A stretch of 64,000 bases of DNA from Methylobacterium mesophilicum SR1.6/6. Lineage in GTDB: Bacteria; Pseudomonadota; Alphaproteobacteria; Rhizobiales; Beijerinckiaceae. This document shows positions 1 to 10,034 of this stretch, one piece after another. Numbering within the stretch: the first letter of the stretch is position 1; each line of letters begins with the position of its first letter. A model generated the notes under the pieces. It made no database searches. It saw nothing but the letters and a program-made list of their open reading frames with translations, and had not been told where the DNA came from. The DNA is taken from the NCBI RefSeq assembly GCF_000364445.2, contig NZ_CP043538.1:3925447-3989446 (forward strand), read 5' to 3'. Made by a program: the position numbers and the translations under genes.

Positions 1-1877
1 ATGTAGCGGTCGAGGTCCCCGACCCGGCCCTGCAGCATCCGGGTCTGCATCAGCTCGAGCGAGCCGACGACCCCGGCCAGCATGTTGTTGAAGTCGTGGG
101 CGAGACCGCCGGTGAGCTGGCCGACCGCCTCCATCTTCTGCGATTGCCGCAGGGCCTCCTCGGCCCGCATCAACTCGGCGGTCCGTTCCGCGACGCGCTG
201 CTCCAGGGTCTCGTTGAGCGCGCGCAGCATGGCGGTGACCCGGTCCCGCTCGGCCTCGACGGCGCGGCGCTCCTCCACGTCGATGAGGACGCCGGGGAAG
301 CTCAGGGGCGTCCCGTCCGGCCCGTGGTCGACCCGGCCGTTCGCCTCCAGCCAGTAATAGTGCCCGTCGGCGCGGCGGACCCGGTACTGGTGCGCGTAGG
401 TCCCGCCCCGCGCGATCGCCGCCTGCATCGCCGCGGCGAGCCCCGCCTGGTCGTCCGGGTGGACGGTCTCCACCACCTGCGCCAGGGTCAGGCCGTCGCG
501 CCCGAGGGCGGGGTCGAGGCCGAAACTCTTGGCGAACGCCTCGTCCACGGTGAAGCGGTCGCTGGGCAGGTCCCAGAGCCACGTGCCGATGATCGCTCCG
601 GCCGCCAGGGCGAGCTGCACGCGTTCGACGTTGGTCCGGGCGATGGCCTCACTGGCGCGCAGCGCATCCTCGGCCTTCCGACGGGCAGTGATGTCCCGGA
701 AGAGCACCGAGACTTGGCGCCGGGCTGCCGGCTCGATCCGGGCCGCCGAGACCTCGATGGTGCGGTCCACCAGCGCGAAGTAGCGCTCGAACCGGATCGC
801 GGTGCCGGTGCGGAGCACGCCGCCGTAGAGCGTGAGCCAAGCTTCCGCATCCTCCGCCGGGACGAGGTCGCGCAGCGTCCGCCCCACGATGTCGGGGATC
901 CCGGTGTGGCGCTCGTAGCCGGGGTTGGCCTCGACGTGGACGTAGTCGCTCAGCGGGCCGTGCGGACCGTCGAAGAACGCGATGATGCAGAAGCCGTCGT
1001 CGATGGCCTCGAACAGAGTCCGGTAGCGCTCCTCGCCGGCCCGGACGGCCTCTTGGGCCTGCCGCTGCTCGGTGATGTCGCGCGCCACGCCGGAGAACCG
1101 GACGGGTCGCCCGTCGGCGTCGCGCTCAAGGTCGCCCCGACGCGCGATCCAGCGGATCTCCCCGGTATCCGGCCGCCGGATGCAGTACTCGACATCCCGG
1201 AGGATCGCGCCGTCCTCGAAACTTCCAGCGGTCGCGACGCGGGGCCGGTCCTCCGGGACGATCAGCGCTTCGAGCGCCGCGGCCGGGTAGGTCTCGCGCT
1301 CCGGCAGGCCGAAGAGGCGGCAGAAATGGGGGGTCGGCTCCACGATTCCGTCATCGACTGCCACGGAGAACAGGCCGATCCCGCCGGCCTCCTGTGCCCG
1401 GACCAGGCCGCCCTCGGCCGCCCGCAGGGCCAACCCGGTGGCGTGCAGGTCCGTGCGGTCGCGCAGGACCTTCACGTAGCCGAGATGGGCGCCAGCCCCG
1501 TCGCGCAGCGGCATCATCTCGCCCGACGCCCAGAGGCGGCTGCCATCGGCGCGCATGTGCCAGCCGTCATCCTCGGCCCGGCCGTGGTCCAGGGCCGCGC
1601 GCATCTCGGCTTCGGGGCGGCCCGCCGCCCGGTCCTCGGCGGTGAACAGGCGTGCGATGGACTTGCCGCGCATCGCGCCTGCACTCCAGCCGAGGATGCG
1701 CTCCGCGCCCGTGTTCCAGTCGGTGACGTGGCCCTCTCGGTCCGTCGCGATAACGGCGAACTGGGTGGTGCTGTCGAGGATCGCCCGCTGCCGCTGAGCC
1801 CGGTCGCGGAGTTCGGCGGCCTCCGCTTCCAGCGCACGGACGCGCTGCAGGAGGTCGTCGGTTCCGGCGGCGTTCAC
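1..1877 (-). CDS. Multi-PAS sensor histidine kinase, C-terminus beyond window
   Basis: The gene runs off the left edge, so only about 625 N-terminal residues are visible. Reading the minus strand from a GTG at 1877 gives a short coiled coil ([18 protein letters not shown]), then about four successive PAS/PAC units, then a second coiled coil ([20 protein letters not shown]) leading into a DHp helix with phosphoacceptor motif [11 protein letters not shown]. The HDFNN form of the H-box is typical of PAS-rich soluble kinases of the HWE/NtrB-like type. The ATPase domain must lie before position 1. There is no membrane segment, so it is probably cytoplasmic and senses a small molecule, redox state or light. 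The GTG start is a choice; the frame stays open somewhat further upstream. Confidence 0.85.
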   Translation of the reverse strand, partial: MNAAGTDDLLQRVRALEAEAAELRDRAQRQRAILDSTTQFAVIATDREGHVTDWNTGAERILGWSAGAMRGKSIARLFTAEDRAAGRPEAEMRAALDHGRAEDDGWHMRADGSRLWASGEMMPLRDGAGAHLGYVKVLRDRTDLHATGLALRAAEGGLVRAQEAGGIGLFSVAVDDGIVEPTPHFCRLFGLPERETYPAAALEALIVPEDRPRVATAGSFEDGAILRDVEYCIRRPDTGEIRWIARRGDLERDADGRPVRFSGVARDITEQRQAQEAVRAGEERYRTLFEAIDDGFCIIAFFDGPHGPLSDYVHVEANPGYERHTGIPDIVGRTLRDLVPAEDAEAWLTLYGGVLRTGTAIRFERYFALVDRTIEVSAARIEPAARRQVSVLFRDITARRKAEDALRASEAIARTNVERVQLALAAGAIIGTWLWDLPSDRFTVDEAFAKSFGLDPALGRDGLTLAQVVETVHPDDQAGLAAAMQAAIARGGTYAHQYRVRRADGHYYWLEANGRVDHGPDGTPLSFPGVLIDVEERRAVEAERDRVTAMLRALNETLEQRVAERTAELMRAEEALRQSQKMEAVGQLTGGLAHDFNNMLAGVVGSLELMQTRMLQGRVGDLDRY

Positions 1878-2200
1878 GGTCAGACCCCGCGCCGGGCGGC
1901 CGGATCCGGCACCCTCGCCGCGCGCGCGACCGGGCCGGTGCGCGGGCAGGAGGCACGGGCGGTCTCGTTCGGGCTGGCGGCGGAAACGGTCACGTGGGGC
2001 GGGACTGCCGTTCACAAAGGGTTGGTGACGGCCTTCTGCCGGAAACGGGCCTCCGGCGCCACACGGGGCCGGCACTCAACGCAGATCCTCGGGCGTCCGT
2101 CGCCCGCGCGGTGTCCGCGGGCAGGGCGGTCACAACTCTCGGTTCTCGTTGTGATGCGATCCCTTGCGCGGAACCGGTATCCGGTTCGGCAGGGAGTGCT
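1878..2200. other. Intergenic region, no gene recognised
   Basis: About 320 bases separate the divergently reading kinase start from the stop of the small exported protein gene. Open frames here have arginine-rich, shadow-like composition and no convincing start. I see no clear terminator or repeat. Confidence 0.5.
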
Positions 2201-2563
2201 CTAACGCCCCTCGGCGAGCCGGCATGCCGCGCCGTTGGCCCGGGGCCAGCCATAATAGATCGCCTCCGCCCGCACGCTGGCGCGGGCGGGAACGCGCGGC
2301 ACCGACGTCGTCTGCGTGTCGAGGACCGAGCCGCCGGCACCGGTGAACGTGCAGAGGAGCGTCACCTGCACCACCGCATCGGGGCCTGGATTGCGCAGGT
2401 CGACCTGCGCGCGCTGGGGCTCGTGCGAATCCGGCGGCGTGTGGAGCTTGGTGTCCTGGACGACGAGGCCCCCACCCTGCGCGGCCGCCGCGACGGGCGC
2501 GCCCACGACCAGAAGGGCGATCATCCATCGAAGAGACCAGATCCGTTCCACGACCGATTCCAT
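2201..2563 (-). CDS. Small exported protein, unknown function
   Basis: This 120-residue protein starts MESVVERIWSLRWMIALLVV, a typical signal peptide with a hydrophobic core ending near VAAAAQGG, so the mature protein is probably periplasmic. The rest has a beta-rich look (VVQDTKLHT, VQVTLLCTFTG, RAEAIYYGW) and two cysteines that could form a disulfide bond. The open frame extends upstream without a credible start, so I chose the ATG at 2563, where the signal peptide begins. I do not recognise the family. Confidence 0.65.
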   Translation of the reverse strand: MESVVERIWSLRWMIALLVVGAPVAAAAQGGGLVVQDTKLHTPPDSHEPQRAQVDLRNPGPDAVVQVTLLCTFTGAGGSVLDTQTTSVPRVPARASVRAEAIYYGWPRANGAACRLAEGR

Positions 2564-2796
2564 GACCCGTCCGACGCTCCATCGCTCTGATCGCCTCGGA
2601 GCCGGACCTTCAGACCGGCTGCGAACTGTTCTCCAACTCCCAAGGCCGGGTTGCGGATCGTTGCGGATCGCCGGAGGATCGTTTTGGCGCGGTCCAGCCG
2701 CCCTGCGGCGCTTCGCCGGGGCTGGATCCTGCCGAAACGAGAACATATAGTGAACGAAGAGTGGGACGCGCCCATATCGACGCGGAGGAGCGAGGG

Positions 2797-3042
2797 ATGG
2801 CACGCTACCGGTTTCACTGTACCAACGGTCTCGAATGCGTGTTTGATGCGCGGGGTCGCGAGGTTCGCGCATCATCGCGCTTGGTCGAGCGGGCACGGCA
2901 GGTTGCGGCCGATGTGCGGCAGTCTCTGGCGAGCCGGAGCGACTGGGCCGAGTGGCGCGTCAGCGTGCACGACCTGACCGGGCGCCGCGTGCTGGTCCAA
3001 CCCTTCGAGCCGTCGCTCGACCGGGTGAAGGTGGCGGCCTGA
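2797..3042 (+). CDS. DUF6894-like small protein
   Basis: This 81-residue protein begins MARYRFHCTNGLECVFDARG, which resembles the N-terminus of DUF6894 proteins (MPRYFF.T.DG...D..G.E), a family abundant in Methylobacterium and Bradyrhizobium. The start at 2797 follows a GAGCGAGGG ribosome-binding region; an in-frame ATG at 2761 would add 12 residues that do not fit the family. The stop codon directly abuts the ruvB ATG, so the two genes are probably co-transcribed and translationally coupled. The family has no established function. Confidence 0.7.
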   Translation: MARYRFHCTNGLECVFDARGREVRASSRLVERARQVAADVRQSLASRSDWAEWRVSVHDLTGRRVLVQPFEPSLDRVKVAA

Positions 3043-4089
3043 ATGACGACGCCGACGAAGACGGTCCGGCAGCCGCAGACGGCCCCGCTGAGGACGGGCG
3101 CGGGCCGGGATGACGTTGATCAGACGGTCCGTCCGCTGAGCCTGTCCGAGTTCATCGGTCAGCGGGCGGCGCGGGCGAACATGCAGATCTTCATCGAGGC
3201 GGCGCGCAAGACCGGGCAGGCGCTCGACCACGTGCTGTTTGTCGGCCCGCCAGGCCTGGGCAAGACCACGCTGGCCCAGATCGTGGCGCGCGAACTGGGC
3301 GTGAACTTCCGCTCCACCTCCGGTCCGGTGATCGCCAAGGCCGGGGACCTGGCCGCGCAGCTGACCAACCTGGAGGAGCGCGACGTCCTGTTCATCGACG
3401 AGATCCACCGGCTCAACCCGGCGGTGGAGGAGATCCTCTATCCGGCCATGGAGGACTACCAGCTCGACCTGATCATCGGCGAGGGCCCGGCGGCGCGCTC
3501 GGTCAAGATCGAGCTGCCCAAGTTCACGCTGGTGGGCGCCACGACGCGGGCGGGTCTCTTGACCACGCCGCTGCGCGACCGGTTCGGCATCCCGATCCGG
3601 CTGGAGTTCTACGAGATCGACGAGCTGGAGCAGATCGTGGCCCGCGGCGCGCGGGTTCTGGGCTTGGGGATGTCGGCGGAGGGGGCCAACGAGATCGCGC
3701 GGCGGGCGCGGGGCACGCCGCGGATCGCGGGGCGTCTGCTGCGGCGGGTGCGGGACTTCGCGGTCGTGGCGGAGGCCGAGACGGTGACGCGGGCGATCGC
3801 CGACCGGGCGCTGCAGCTGCTCGACGTGGACGGGGCGGGGCTCGACGTGATGGACCGCAAGTACCTGGGTCTGATCGCGCGCTCGTTCGGGGGCGGGCCT
3901 GTGGGGATCGAGACGATCGGGGCGGCGCTGTCGGAGCCTCGGGACGCGATCGAGGACATCATCGAGCCCTACCTGATCCAGCGCGGCTTCGTGCAGCGCA
4001 CGCCCCGCGGCCGCGTGCTCACCCGCCACGCCTACCGCCATCTCGGCATCGCCCAACCGAAGCGGGAGCGGGATCCGGTCGCCGCCTGA
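3043..4089 (+). CDS. ruvB: Holliday junction branch-migration helicase RuvB
   Basis: This 348-residue AAA+ ATPase is full length for RuvB, the hexameric motor that with RuvA drives branch migration of Holliday junctions. Walker [10 protein letters not shown] lies at about residues 68-76 (Lys74), Walker B is LFIDEIHRL, sensor 1 is GATTRAG, the arginine-finger region is [11 protein letters not shown], and the C-terminal winged helix ends in [11 protein letters not shown]. ruvA and ruvC are not adjacent. Instead it is coupled to a small DUF6894-like gene, so it is either a relocated ruvB or a second copy; the window cannot tell which. Confidence 0.95.
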   Translation: MTTPTKTVRQPQTAPLRTGAGRDDVDQTVRPLSLSEFIGQRAARANMQIFIEAARKTGQALDHVLFVGPPGLGKTTLAQIVARELGVNFRSTSGPVIAKAGDLAAQLTNLEERDVLFIDEIHRLNPAVEEILYPAMEDYQLDLIIGEGPAARSVKIELPKFTLVGATTRAGLLTTPLRDRFGIPIRLEFYEIDELEQIVARGARVLGLGMSAEGANEIARRARGTPRIAGRLLRRVRDFAVVAEAETVTRAIADRALQLLDVDGAGLDVMDRKYLGLIARSFGGGPVGIETIGAALSEPRDAIEDIIEPYLIQRGFVQRTPRGRVLTRHAYRHLGIAQPKRERDPVAA

Positions 4090-4107
4090 GTTCCCCCTGT
4101 CAGCGCC

Positions 4108-5071
4108 TTGTCCCGGCCTCGGCCAAGCGGCGGTGCGCGCCGCCTGACCCGTATTTTTCGGTCACGCGCGAGGCAGGTACGGAGCATCGTCGCGCAGACG
4201 GACGGTGCGGCGGCGATCATGGCGTCGCTGCAGGCGCTCAACGCGGCTCAGGCGCGCAGCGCCGTCTGCATCGGCGGCACCCACGACCGGATCGTCGGCC
4301 TCGCCGAGCAGAGCGACACCGCCCTGCAGCCGCTCGCGGCGTCGTTGGGCACCTATCGCGACCGCTGCCTCTGCGAGACCCGGGAGGAGCGCAGCACGGT
4401 CAACGCCGCGACCGAGCAGATGCGCACCCTCGATGCCCTGATCGTCACCCTGGAGGAGGTCGGCGGCGCGACCCGGATGCTGGCGCTCAAGGCGAATAGC
4501 GAGGCCGGCCGGGCCAGCATCCACGGGGCCGGCTTCGAGGTCATCGCCCGGGCGCTCCAGGATCTCGCCCAGACGTCGCCGTCCGCCAGGGCGGAGGCGC
4601 GTCTCTAGGTCTCGAATGCCCAGCGGACGATCGGCGAGGTGCTGATCGCCGATCGCGGCGATGACGTGGCCCGGACCGAGCAGCACGGCTCCAGGCTCTG
4701 ATGGCCGACGTCGACGGGATCGCCCGGGCGACGACGCAGGGGCTCCTCGGGATGGCGCGGACCGAGTTGACGGAGCTCAAAGACCGGACGGCCGCGGTGG
4801 GCGAACAGGTGCTGTCGGTCTTCGGCCAGATCCCGTTCAAGGATGGGATGCGCCAGCAGATCGAAGCGGTCGATGGCGATGCTCCGCGAGTATCTTGGGT
4901 GGGACGCGGCAGCGCCTCGGCGGGGGCGAGCCGGAGGGCACGATCCGTCCCGCGGAGATCCTGAAAGCCGCCCGGGCGCATTACGTCACGCAGATCCGGC
5001 ACGCCGTCGATGCCCGGGCCCCTGGCCAGGAGGCGGCCGGTGCGGAGTCTCCGGACATCGATCTCATCTGA
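4108..5071 (+). pseudogene. Decayed methyl-accepting chemoreceptor-like gene
   Basis: Pieces of one chemoreceptor-like signalling protein appear in order in all three forward frames. Frame 1 (4108-4608) holds a region resembling the conserved hairpin tip (RMLALKANSEAGRASIHGAG, then FEVIARALQDLAQTS; functional receptors have LALNA.IEAARAGE.G.GFAVVA). It ends at TAG 4606-4608. Frame 3 (about 4701-4900) continues with GMARTELTELKDRTAAVGEQ and a degraded FQ-like segment FGQIPFKDGMRQQIEAVD. Frame 2 (about 4930-5071) supplies a C-terminus with AEILKAARAHYVTQIRHAVD and an acidic PDIDLI end. No single frame could make the whole protein. No transmembrane part is visible, so the ancestor was probably a cytoplasmic receptor. 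Confidence 0.65.
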
Positions 5072-5811
5072 GAGCCCGTCCGAACGCGCGATCCGGAATG
5101 TCCAGGGCTTGCCCCCGGTCACAGGCGCGCACGGGCCGCCCGCGTTCCGGAAGCCCTCAGAGACAGGTCAGGCCACGAGGGGAAACGTCCCTCCCGCCAG
5201 CCGGCAGAGGGCGAGCAGCAGCAGGAACCGGTCGGAGGGGTCGACAGATCCCGGATCCGGCGATGCTTGACGCAGCCGCGCGATCGGATTGGAAAGTCCG
5301 ACTGGAGCTTCGATCTGCTGCGCGCCGACACTCATGATCGTGAGCCTCTGTTCGCGCCCGTGAAGCCGGAGCAGCGCAGGTTCCGCCGATTCCTATTTGC
5401 ATGCTGCGCAATGGTTATCTTTGTAGTTCATGTATCATTGGGACATAAACTTGATTTATGGTTCTATATAGTGAAATCGATTTGGCCTCATCCGCTGCGC
5501 TGCGAGTTTCGATGTGGAATAAGCCGCACCGTTTCACAGCGCATCTGCCTGGCGCCTGCCCTTCTTCGATGACGGCGCGGAGACGTGGAATGGTTAAGCG
5601 ACAGGGTTTCCCGCGCGTCTCTCGGATTGGTTAGCAGACTTTTAACGTTCTTGTGTGAAGTTGGTCCGAATAGCTCTCAAGATCCTATCGGATCTTATTC
5701 GACGCAAGAAGAACATCGAATTGAGGGTATTGGGCTGTTCTCGGCGGAATGCATTCGGGGAGCGGCTTGGTGGACGGTTGAAGCTCAAGCGTACGAAAGG
5801 AATTTCGTAGA
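5072..5811. promoter_or_regulatory. Long leader and promoter region before flagellin
   Basis: This stretch of about 740 bases has no convincing gene and becomes A+T-rich from about 5390 to 5811, unlike its surroundings. That fits a promoter and long 5' untranslated region for the flagellin gene. A TTG-initiated frame at 5267-5572 encodes one hydrophobic segment (FACCAMVIFVVHVSLGHKL) but has no supporting ribosome-binding site. I could not pick out a reliable sigma-28 or sigma-70 promoter. Confidence 0.35.
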
Positions 5812-7029
5812 ATGTCCTCGATTACTCTATCCGCTGCCACGCGTCAGAACCTGCTCTCGCTGCAGGACACGGCGCAGCTGATGGCGACCACCCAGAACCG
5901 CCTCGCCACCGGCAAGACGGTCAACTCCGCCCTCGACAACCCGACCAACTTCTTCACCTCCCAGGCCCTCGACAGCCGCTCCAACGCCCTCAACACCCTG
6001 CTCGACGGCGTCTCCAACGGCATCCAGTCGATCCAGGCGGCCAACCAGGGCATCACCTCGATCCAGAAGCTCGTCGATCAGGCCAAGTCGATCGCCAACC
6101 AGGCGCTCTCGACCCAGCTCTCCACCACCGGCACCGCCGCCAACGCCTACAGCGCCAGCGCCTCCAGCGCCTCCGTGCTGCTGACCATCAACGGCACCTC
6201 GGTGTCGGCCAACATCACCGCCTCGTCGAGCATCTCGGCCACCGTCGCGGCCCTGAACGCCGCGGTCAGCTCCGCCAGCACCTCCTCCAACGGCTCGTTC
6301 GGCGCCGGCGCGATCTTCTCCACCGACAGCACCGGCACCAAGATCGTGCTGAATGCCCAGGCCGACGTCGAGTTCCAGAACTCCACCAGCCAGGCGGCCC
6401 TGGGCTTCACCTCGTCCTCCACCACCGCCTCGACCTACGGCACCGCCGCCTCCACGGTGGTCAGCAGCGACCTGGCGGTCTCCGGCGTGACCCAGCGCGC
6501 CTCCCTGGCCCAGCAGTACAACAACCTGCTCAACCAGATCACGCAGCTCGCCGGCGACGCCAGCTACAACGGCGTCAACCTCATCGCCGGCAAGGGCAAC
6601 GACCTGAACATCAAGTTCAACGACACCGGCAGCTCGAACCTGAACGTCGCCTCGGTCGATGCCACGTCCACCGGTCTGGGCCTGTCGGCGATCACCAACT
6701 CGAACAGCTCGACGAGCTCGAACGGTCTGGGCAACTTCCTGCTGAACGCGGACGTGAACAGCACCCTGGCGACACTGACCAAGGCGGGCAGCGCGCTCAA
6801 CTCGGCGGCGAGCACGCTGGGCTCGAACCTGTCGGTGGTGCAGAACCGTCAGGACTTCTCCAAGCAGCTGATCAACGTGCTGCAGACCGGCTCGGCCAAC
6901 CTGACGAACGCGGACCTGAACCAGGAGGCGGCGAACTCGCAGGCGCTGTCGACGCGCCAGTCGATGGGCATCTCGGCGCTGTCGCTGGCCAACTCGGCCC
7001 AGCAGGGCGTGCTCCAGCTCCTGCGCTGA
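5812..7029 (+). CDS. Flagellin
   Basis: This 405-residue protein has the two conserved flagellin ends. The N-terminal D0/D1 region includes NLLSLQDTAQLMATTQNRLA, then GKTVNSALDNPTNFFTSQ. The C-terminal D0 helix includes NQEAANSQALSTRQSMGISA and ends LSLANSAQQGVLQLLR. The middle is a Ser/Thr/Asn/Ala-rich surface domain. The protein is exported by the flagellar type III apparatus and polymerises into the filament, so it has no signal peptide. It stands alone, with a strong terminator directly downstream. It could be one of several flagellin paralogues. Confidence 0.95.
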   Translation: MSSITLSAATRQNLLSLQDTAQLMATTQNRLATGKTVNSALDNPTNFFTSQALDSRSNALNTLLDGVSNGIQSIQAANQGITSIQKLVDQAKSIANQALSTQLSTTGTAANAYSASASSASVLLTINGTSVSANITASSSISATVAALNAAVSSASTSSNGSFGAGAIFSTDSTGTKIVLNAQADVEFQNSTSQAALGFTSSSTTASTYGTAASTVVSSDLAVSGVTQRASLAQQYNNLLNQITQLAGDASYNGVNLIAGKGNDLNIKFNDTGSSNLNVASVDATSTGLGLSAITNSNSSTSSNGLGNFLLNADVNSTLATLTKAGSALNSAASTLGSNLSVVQNRQDFSKQLINVLQTGSANLTNADLNQEAANSQALSTRQSMGISALSLANSAQQGVLQLLR

Positions 7030-7060
7030 TCGCGGCCGCGCGCGCCGCGCACGCAAGACC

Positions 7061-7091
7061 GGCCGGCCGGGGCGACCCGGCCGGCCTTTTT
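7061..7091 (+). terminator. Rho-independent terminator after flagellin
   Basis: A perfect 11-bp GC-only stem (GGCCGGCCGGG at 7061-7071 with CCCGGCCGGCC at 7076-7086) with a GCGA tetraloop is followed by five T residues at 7087-7091. It lies 32 bases after the flagellin stop. Confidence 0.9.
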
Positions 7092-7250
7092 CGTGCGCGA
7101 TGCCGGCGGCCCGCGGCGGTCCCAGTATTCCCCACCCGGGCGCGATGATAGACCATCGGGCGCCGCGCCTCCGGTCGGCCGGCGGAACGGTTCGGCGGGG
7201 ACGCGACCCGCGCCGCGACCGTCGCCATCCTCCTGCTTCCGTGAGGCCGC

Positions 7251-8414
7251 ATGACCATCGTCACCACGATCGAGGATCTGCGTCGCGTCGCCAAAGCCCG
7301 CGTGCCGCGGATGTTCTACGATTACTGCGATTCCGGTTCCTGGACGGAATCGACCTATCGGGCGAACGAGGATGATTTCGCCGCCATCAAGCTGCGCCAG
7401 CGCGTGGCCGTGGACATGACCGACCGGTCGCTCGCCACCACGATGGCTGGTCAGGCCGTGACGATGCCGGTGGCCCTCGCGCCGACGGGCCTCACCGGCA
7501 TGCAGCGCGCCGACGGCGAGATCCTGGCCGCGCGGGCCGCGGAGGCCGCCGGGGTGCCGTTCACCCTCTCGACGATGAGCATCTGCAGCATCGAGGACGT
7601 GGCCGAGCACGTCACCAAGCCGTTCTGGTTCCAGCTCTATTTCATGCGCGACCGCGCCTTCAACGACCGCCTGATCGACCGCGCCAAGGCCGCCGGCTGC
7701 TCGGCGCTGGTCCTGACCCTCGACCTCCAGATCCTCGGCCAGCGCCACAAGGACATCCGCAACGGCCTCTCGGCGCCGCCACGCTTCACCCCCGCGACGC
7801 TCATCGACCTGATGACCAAGCCGCGCTGGTGCTGGCACATGCTCCGGACCCAGCGGCGTACGTTCCGCAACATCGTCGGCCATGTCGAGGGCGTGGCCGA
7901 CACCCGCTCGATCTCGTCCTGGACGGCGCAGCAATTCGATCCACGCCTCGACTGGGACGACGTCCGCCGCATCCGCGACCGCTGGAAGGGGCCGCTGATC
8001 CTCAAGGGCGTGCTCGACGTCGAGGACGCGGCGCGGGCGGTCGAGACGGGCGCGGACTCGCTCGTGGTCTCGAACCACGGCGGCCGGCAGCTCGACGGCG
8101 CACCTTCCTCGATCGCGGTCCTGCCAGAGATCGCCGAGGCGGTGGGCCACCGGATCGAGGTGCTGATGGACGGCGGCATCCGCTCGGGCCAGGACGTGCT
8201 GAAGGCGGTGGCCCTCGGCGCCAAGGGCGTCTTCGTCGGCCGCGCGTTCCTCTACGGGCTCGGTGCCTACGGCGAGGCCGGCGTCACCCAGTGCCTCGAC
8301 ATCATCCGTCGGGAACTCGACATGACGATGGCCCTGTGCGGCCACCGCGACATCCTGAACGTCGACCGGTCGATCCTCCGGGCGCCGCCCTTGAGCAACC
8401 ATCCCGCTTGGTGA
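7251..8414 (+). CDS. lldD: FMN-dependent L-lactate dehydrogenase
   Basis: This 387-residue protein belongs to the FMN-dependent alpha-hydroxy-acid dehydrogenase family and is full length. It probably oxidises L-lactate to pyruvate and passes electrons to the respiratory chain. It opens with the family N-terminus VPRMFYDYCDSGSWTESTYR. The catalytic-base motif SNHGGRQLDG places the histidine at residue 276, and MDGGIRSGQDVLKAVALGAK followed by VFVGRAFLYGL is the phosphate-binding end of the TIM barrel. Substrate assignment within the family (lactate, glycolate or mandelate) is by overall resemblance to LldD and is less certain than the fold. It appears monocistronic. Confidence 0.88.
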   Translation: MTIVTTIEDLRRVAKARVPRMFYDYCDSGSWTESTYRANEDDFAAIKLRQRVAVDMTDRSLATTMAGQAVTMPVALAPTGLTGMQRADGEILAARAAEAAGVPFTLSTMSICSIEDVAEHVTKPFWFQLYFMRDRAFNDRLIDRAKAAGCSALVLTLDLQILGQRHKDIRNGLSAPPRFTPATLIDLMTKPRWCWHMLRTQRRTFRNIVGHVEGVADTRSISSWTAQQFDPRLDWDDVRRIRDRWKGPLILKGVLDVEDAARAVETGADSLVVSNHGGRQLDGAPSSIAVLPEIAEAVGHRIEVLMDGGIRSGQDVLKAVALGAKGVFVGRAFLYGLGAYGEAGVTQCLDIIRRELDMTMALCGHRDILNVDRSILRAPPLSNHPAW

Positions 8415-8547
8415 GCGCCGCCCCCACGAAGTCGACGGTCCGGTAATCCACAGACAGGACGATACGACGCGCGGACCCTGCCTGTTCCCGTGCGTTGGAC
8501 TGGGCGGCGGGGCTGGGGCCGCGGCGTAACGTGTGCAGGTGGATGTA

Positions 8548-9753
8548 ATGGCCGAGATCCGAGGCTTCGGACCCGACGAGCGTGCGGCGGTTCTGGAGCG
8601 GCAGCGGACGCGGAAGATGGCGCGGTCGGCCCACGCCTATGTCCGGGGCAGCACCGTGAAGTTCTACGAGTGGCTGGACGGACTGGCGCGCGGCACCCTG
8701 CCCGAGGGACCGCCGGTCTGGATCTGCGGCGATTGCCATCTCGGCAACCTGGGACCGCTCGCCGATGCCGAGGGCCAGATCGACATCCAGATCCGCGATC
8801 TGGACCAGACCGTCGTGGGCAACCCCGCCCACGACCTCATCCGCCTCGGCCTGTCGCTCGCCAGCGCGGCCCGCGGCTCGGACCTGCCCGGGATCGTCAC
8901 CGCCCGGATGCTGGAGGAGATGCTCAGCGGCTACGCAAGCGGGCTGTCGGGCCCCGGCGGGAACGCAGCGCCCCCCGAACCGGACGCTGTCCGCACCGTC
9001 CGGCGCCGGGCCCTGGGCCGGCGCTGGAAGCATCTCGCCCGGGAGCGCCTCAAGGACGTCGAGCCCTCCATCCCGCTCGGGCGCAAGTTCTGGGCGCTCG
9101 ATGGGGCCGAGCGGGCGGCCCTCGACGCGCTGTTCCGCGAGGAGGCGGTGCGCCGCCTCGTCCTGAAGCTCAACCGGCGCGCCGCCGAGTCGGAGGTCCG
9201 CCTCGTCGACGCCGCCTACTGGATGAAGGGCTGCAGTTCCCTGGGCTTCCTGCGCTACGCCACCCTGGTGCGCATCGTCGAGCCGGATGGCCGGCGCACC
9301 TTCGCGCTGGTCGACCTCAAGGAGGCGGTCCCATCCGCGGCCCCGGCGGCACCGGACGCCGACATGCCCCAGGATCCCGCCGAGCGGGTCGTGGCCGGGG
9401 CGCGGGCGCTCGCGCCGAACCTGGGCGAGCGCATGCTGTCGGTGCGCCTCCTCGACAAGCCCGTGGTGATGCGCGAACTGGCGCCGCAGGACCTCAAGCT
9501 CGACGTTGACCAGTTCAGCCGGGAAGAGGCGGTGCGGGCGGCGCACTACCTCGCCTTCGTGGTCGGCAAGGCCCATGGCCGGCAATTGGACGCGGAGACG
9601 GCCGCGTCCTGGCGTGCCGAGATCCTGAGGGACACCGACGACGGCGCGCAGGCGCCGACCTGGCTGTGGTCGAGCGTCGTCGAACTCGCCGGCCTCCACG
9701 AGACCGGATACCTGCGGCACTGCCGCCGCTACGCGCTCCGCGAAGCCGCCTGA
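8548..9753 (+). CDS. DUF2252 family protein
   Basis: This 401-residue protein matches the DUF2252 pattern: ICGDCHLGNLGPLADAEG, IQIRDLDQTVVGNPAHDLIR, and later WMKGCSSLGFLRYATLVRI. The GD.H..N and D.D modules resemble the catalytic loop of kinase-like phosphotransferases, so it is plausibly a kinase-fold enzyme of unknown substrate. I chose ATG 8548 because AGGTGG sits five bases before it; GTG 8533 would add five residues. Its neighbours do not suggest a pathway. Confidence 0.8.
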   Translation: MAEIRGFGPDERAAVLERQRTRKMARSAHAYVRGSTVKFYEWLDGLARGTLPEGPPVWICGDCHLGNLGPLADAEGQIDIQIRDLDQTVVGNPAHDLIRLGLSLASAARGSDLPGIVTARMLEEMLSGYASGLSGPGGNAAPPEPDAVRTVRRRALGRRWKHLARERLKDVEPSIPLGRKFWALDGAERAALDALFREEAVRRLVLKLNRRAAESEVRLVDAAYWMKGCSSLGFLRYATLVRIVEPDGRRTFALVDLKEAVPSAAPAAPDADMPQDPAERVVAGARALAPNLGERMLSVRLLDKPVVMRELAPQDLKLDVDQFSREEAVRAAHYLAFVVGKAHGRQLDAETAASWRAEILRDTDDGAQAPTWLWSSVVELAGLHETGYLRHCRRYALREAA

Positions 9754-9807
9754 GGGAGGATCCGGAACGCGGCGCGGAGGGCCAGTTGCTGGGGCTACTT
9801 GCCGGGG

Positions 9808-9945
9808 CTACTTGCTCTTGCCGCCCTTCTTGCCCAGCTCGGCCTGCGCCGACGAGGACTTGCGCGGGTTCGACTTGCCCTCGCGGCTCGCCTTGGCGTT
9901 GGCCTTCTTGGCGGTCGCGCTGCCGTGGCCCTTCTTCTCGGTCAT
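9808..9945 (-). CDS. Small lysine-rich protein, 45 residues
   Basis: Reading minus from ATG 9945 gives a 45-residue, very basic protein beginning MTEKKGHGSATAKKANAKAS and ending ELGKKGGKSK. GGAGG lies six bases before the start, which strongly supports translation. The Lys/Ala/Ser/Gly composition and GKKGG ending recall small stress-induced (KGG-type) or nucleic-acid-binding proteins, but there is no firm family match. The direct repeat GGGGCTACTTG at 9791 and 9804 overlaps its stop. It converges with the DUF2252 gene. Confidence 0.6.
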   Translation of the reverse strand: MTEKKGHGSATAKKANAKASREGKSNPRKSSSAQAELGKKGGKSK

Positions 9946-10034
9946 GTTCGCCTCCGTGTGGATGGCGATGAAGCGCCGACAGGCCCGCGCCGTTCCCCGG
10001 GATCAGGGTTTTCCCCCGGACACGTGCGCGCACC

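Noticed and set aside
96..2204. A 702-codon forward open frame
   Set aside because: It is antisense to the PAS kinase. The composition is Arg/Gly/Val-rich with no domain, as expected for a high-GC shadow.
5267..5572. A possible 101-residue membrane protein before flagellin
   Set aside because: TTG start, no ribosome-binding site, and it lies in an A+T-rich leader region.
5827..7056. A 409-codon minus frame opposite flagellin
   Set aside because: Gly/Val/Arg shadow; flagellin on the plus strand is certain.
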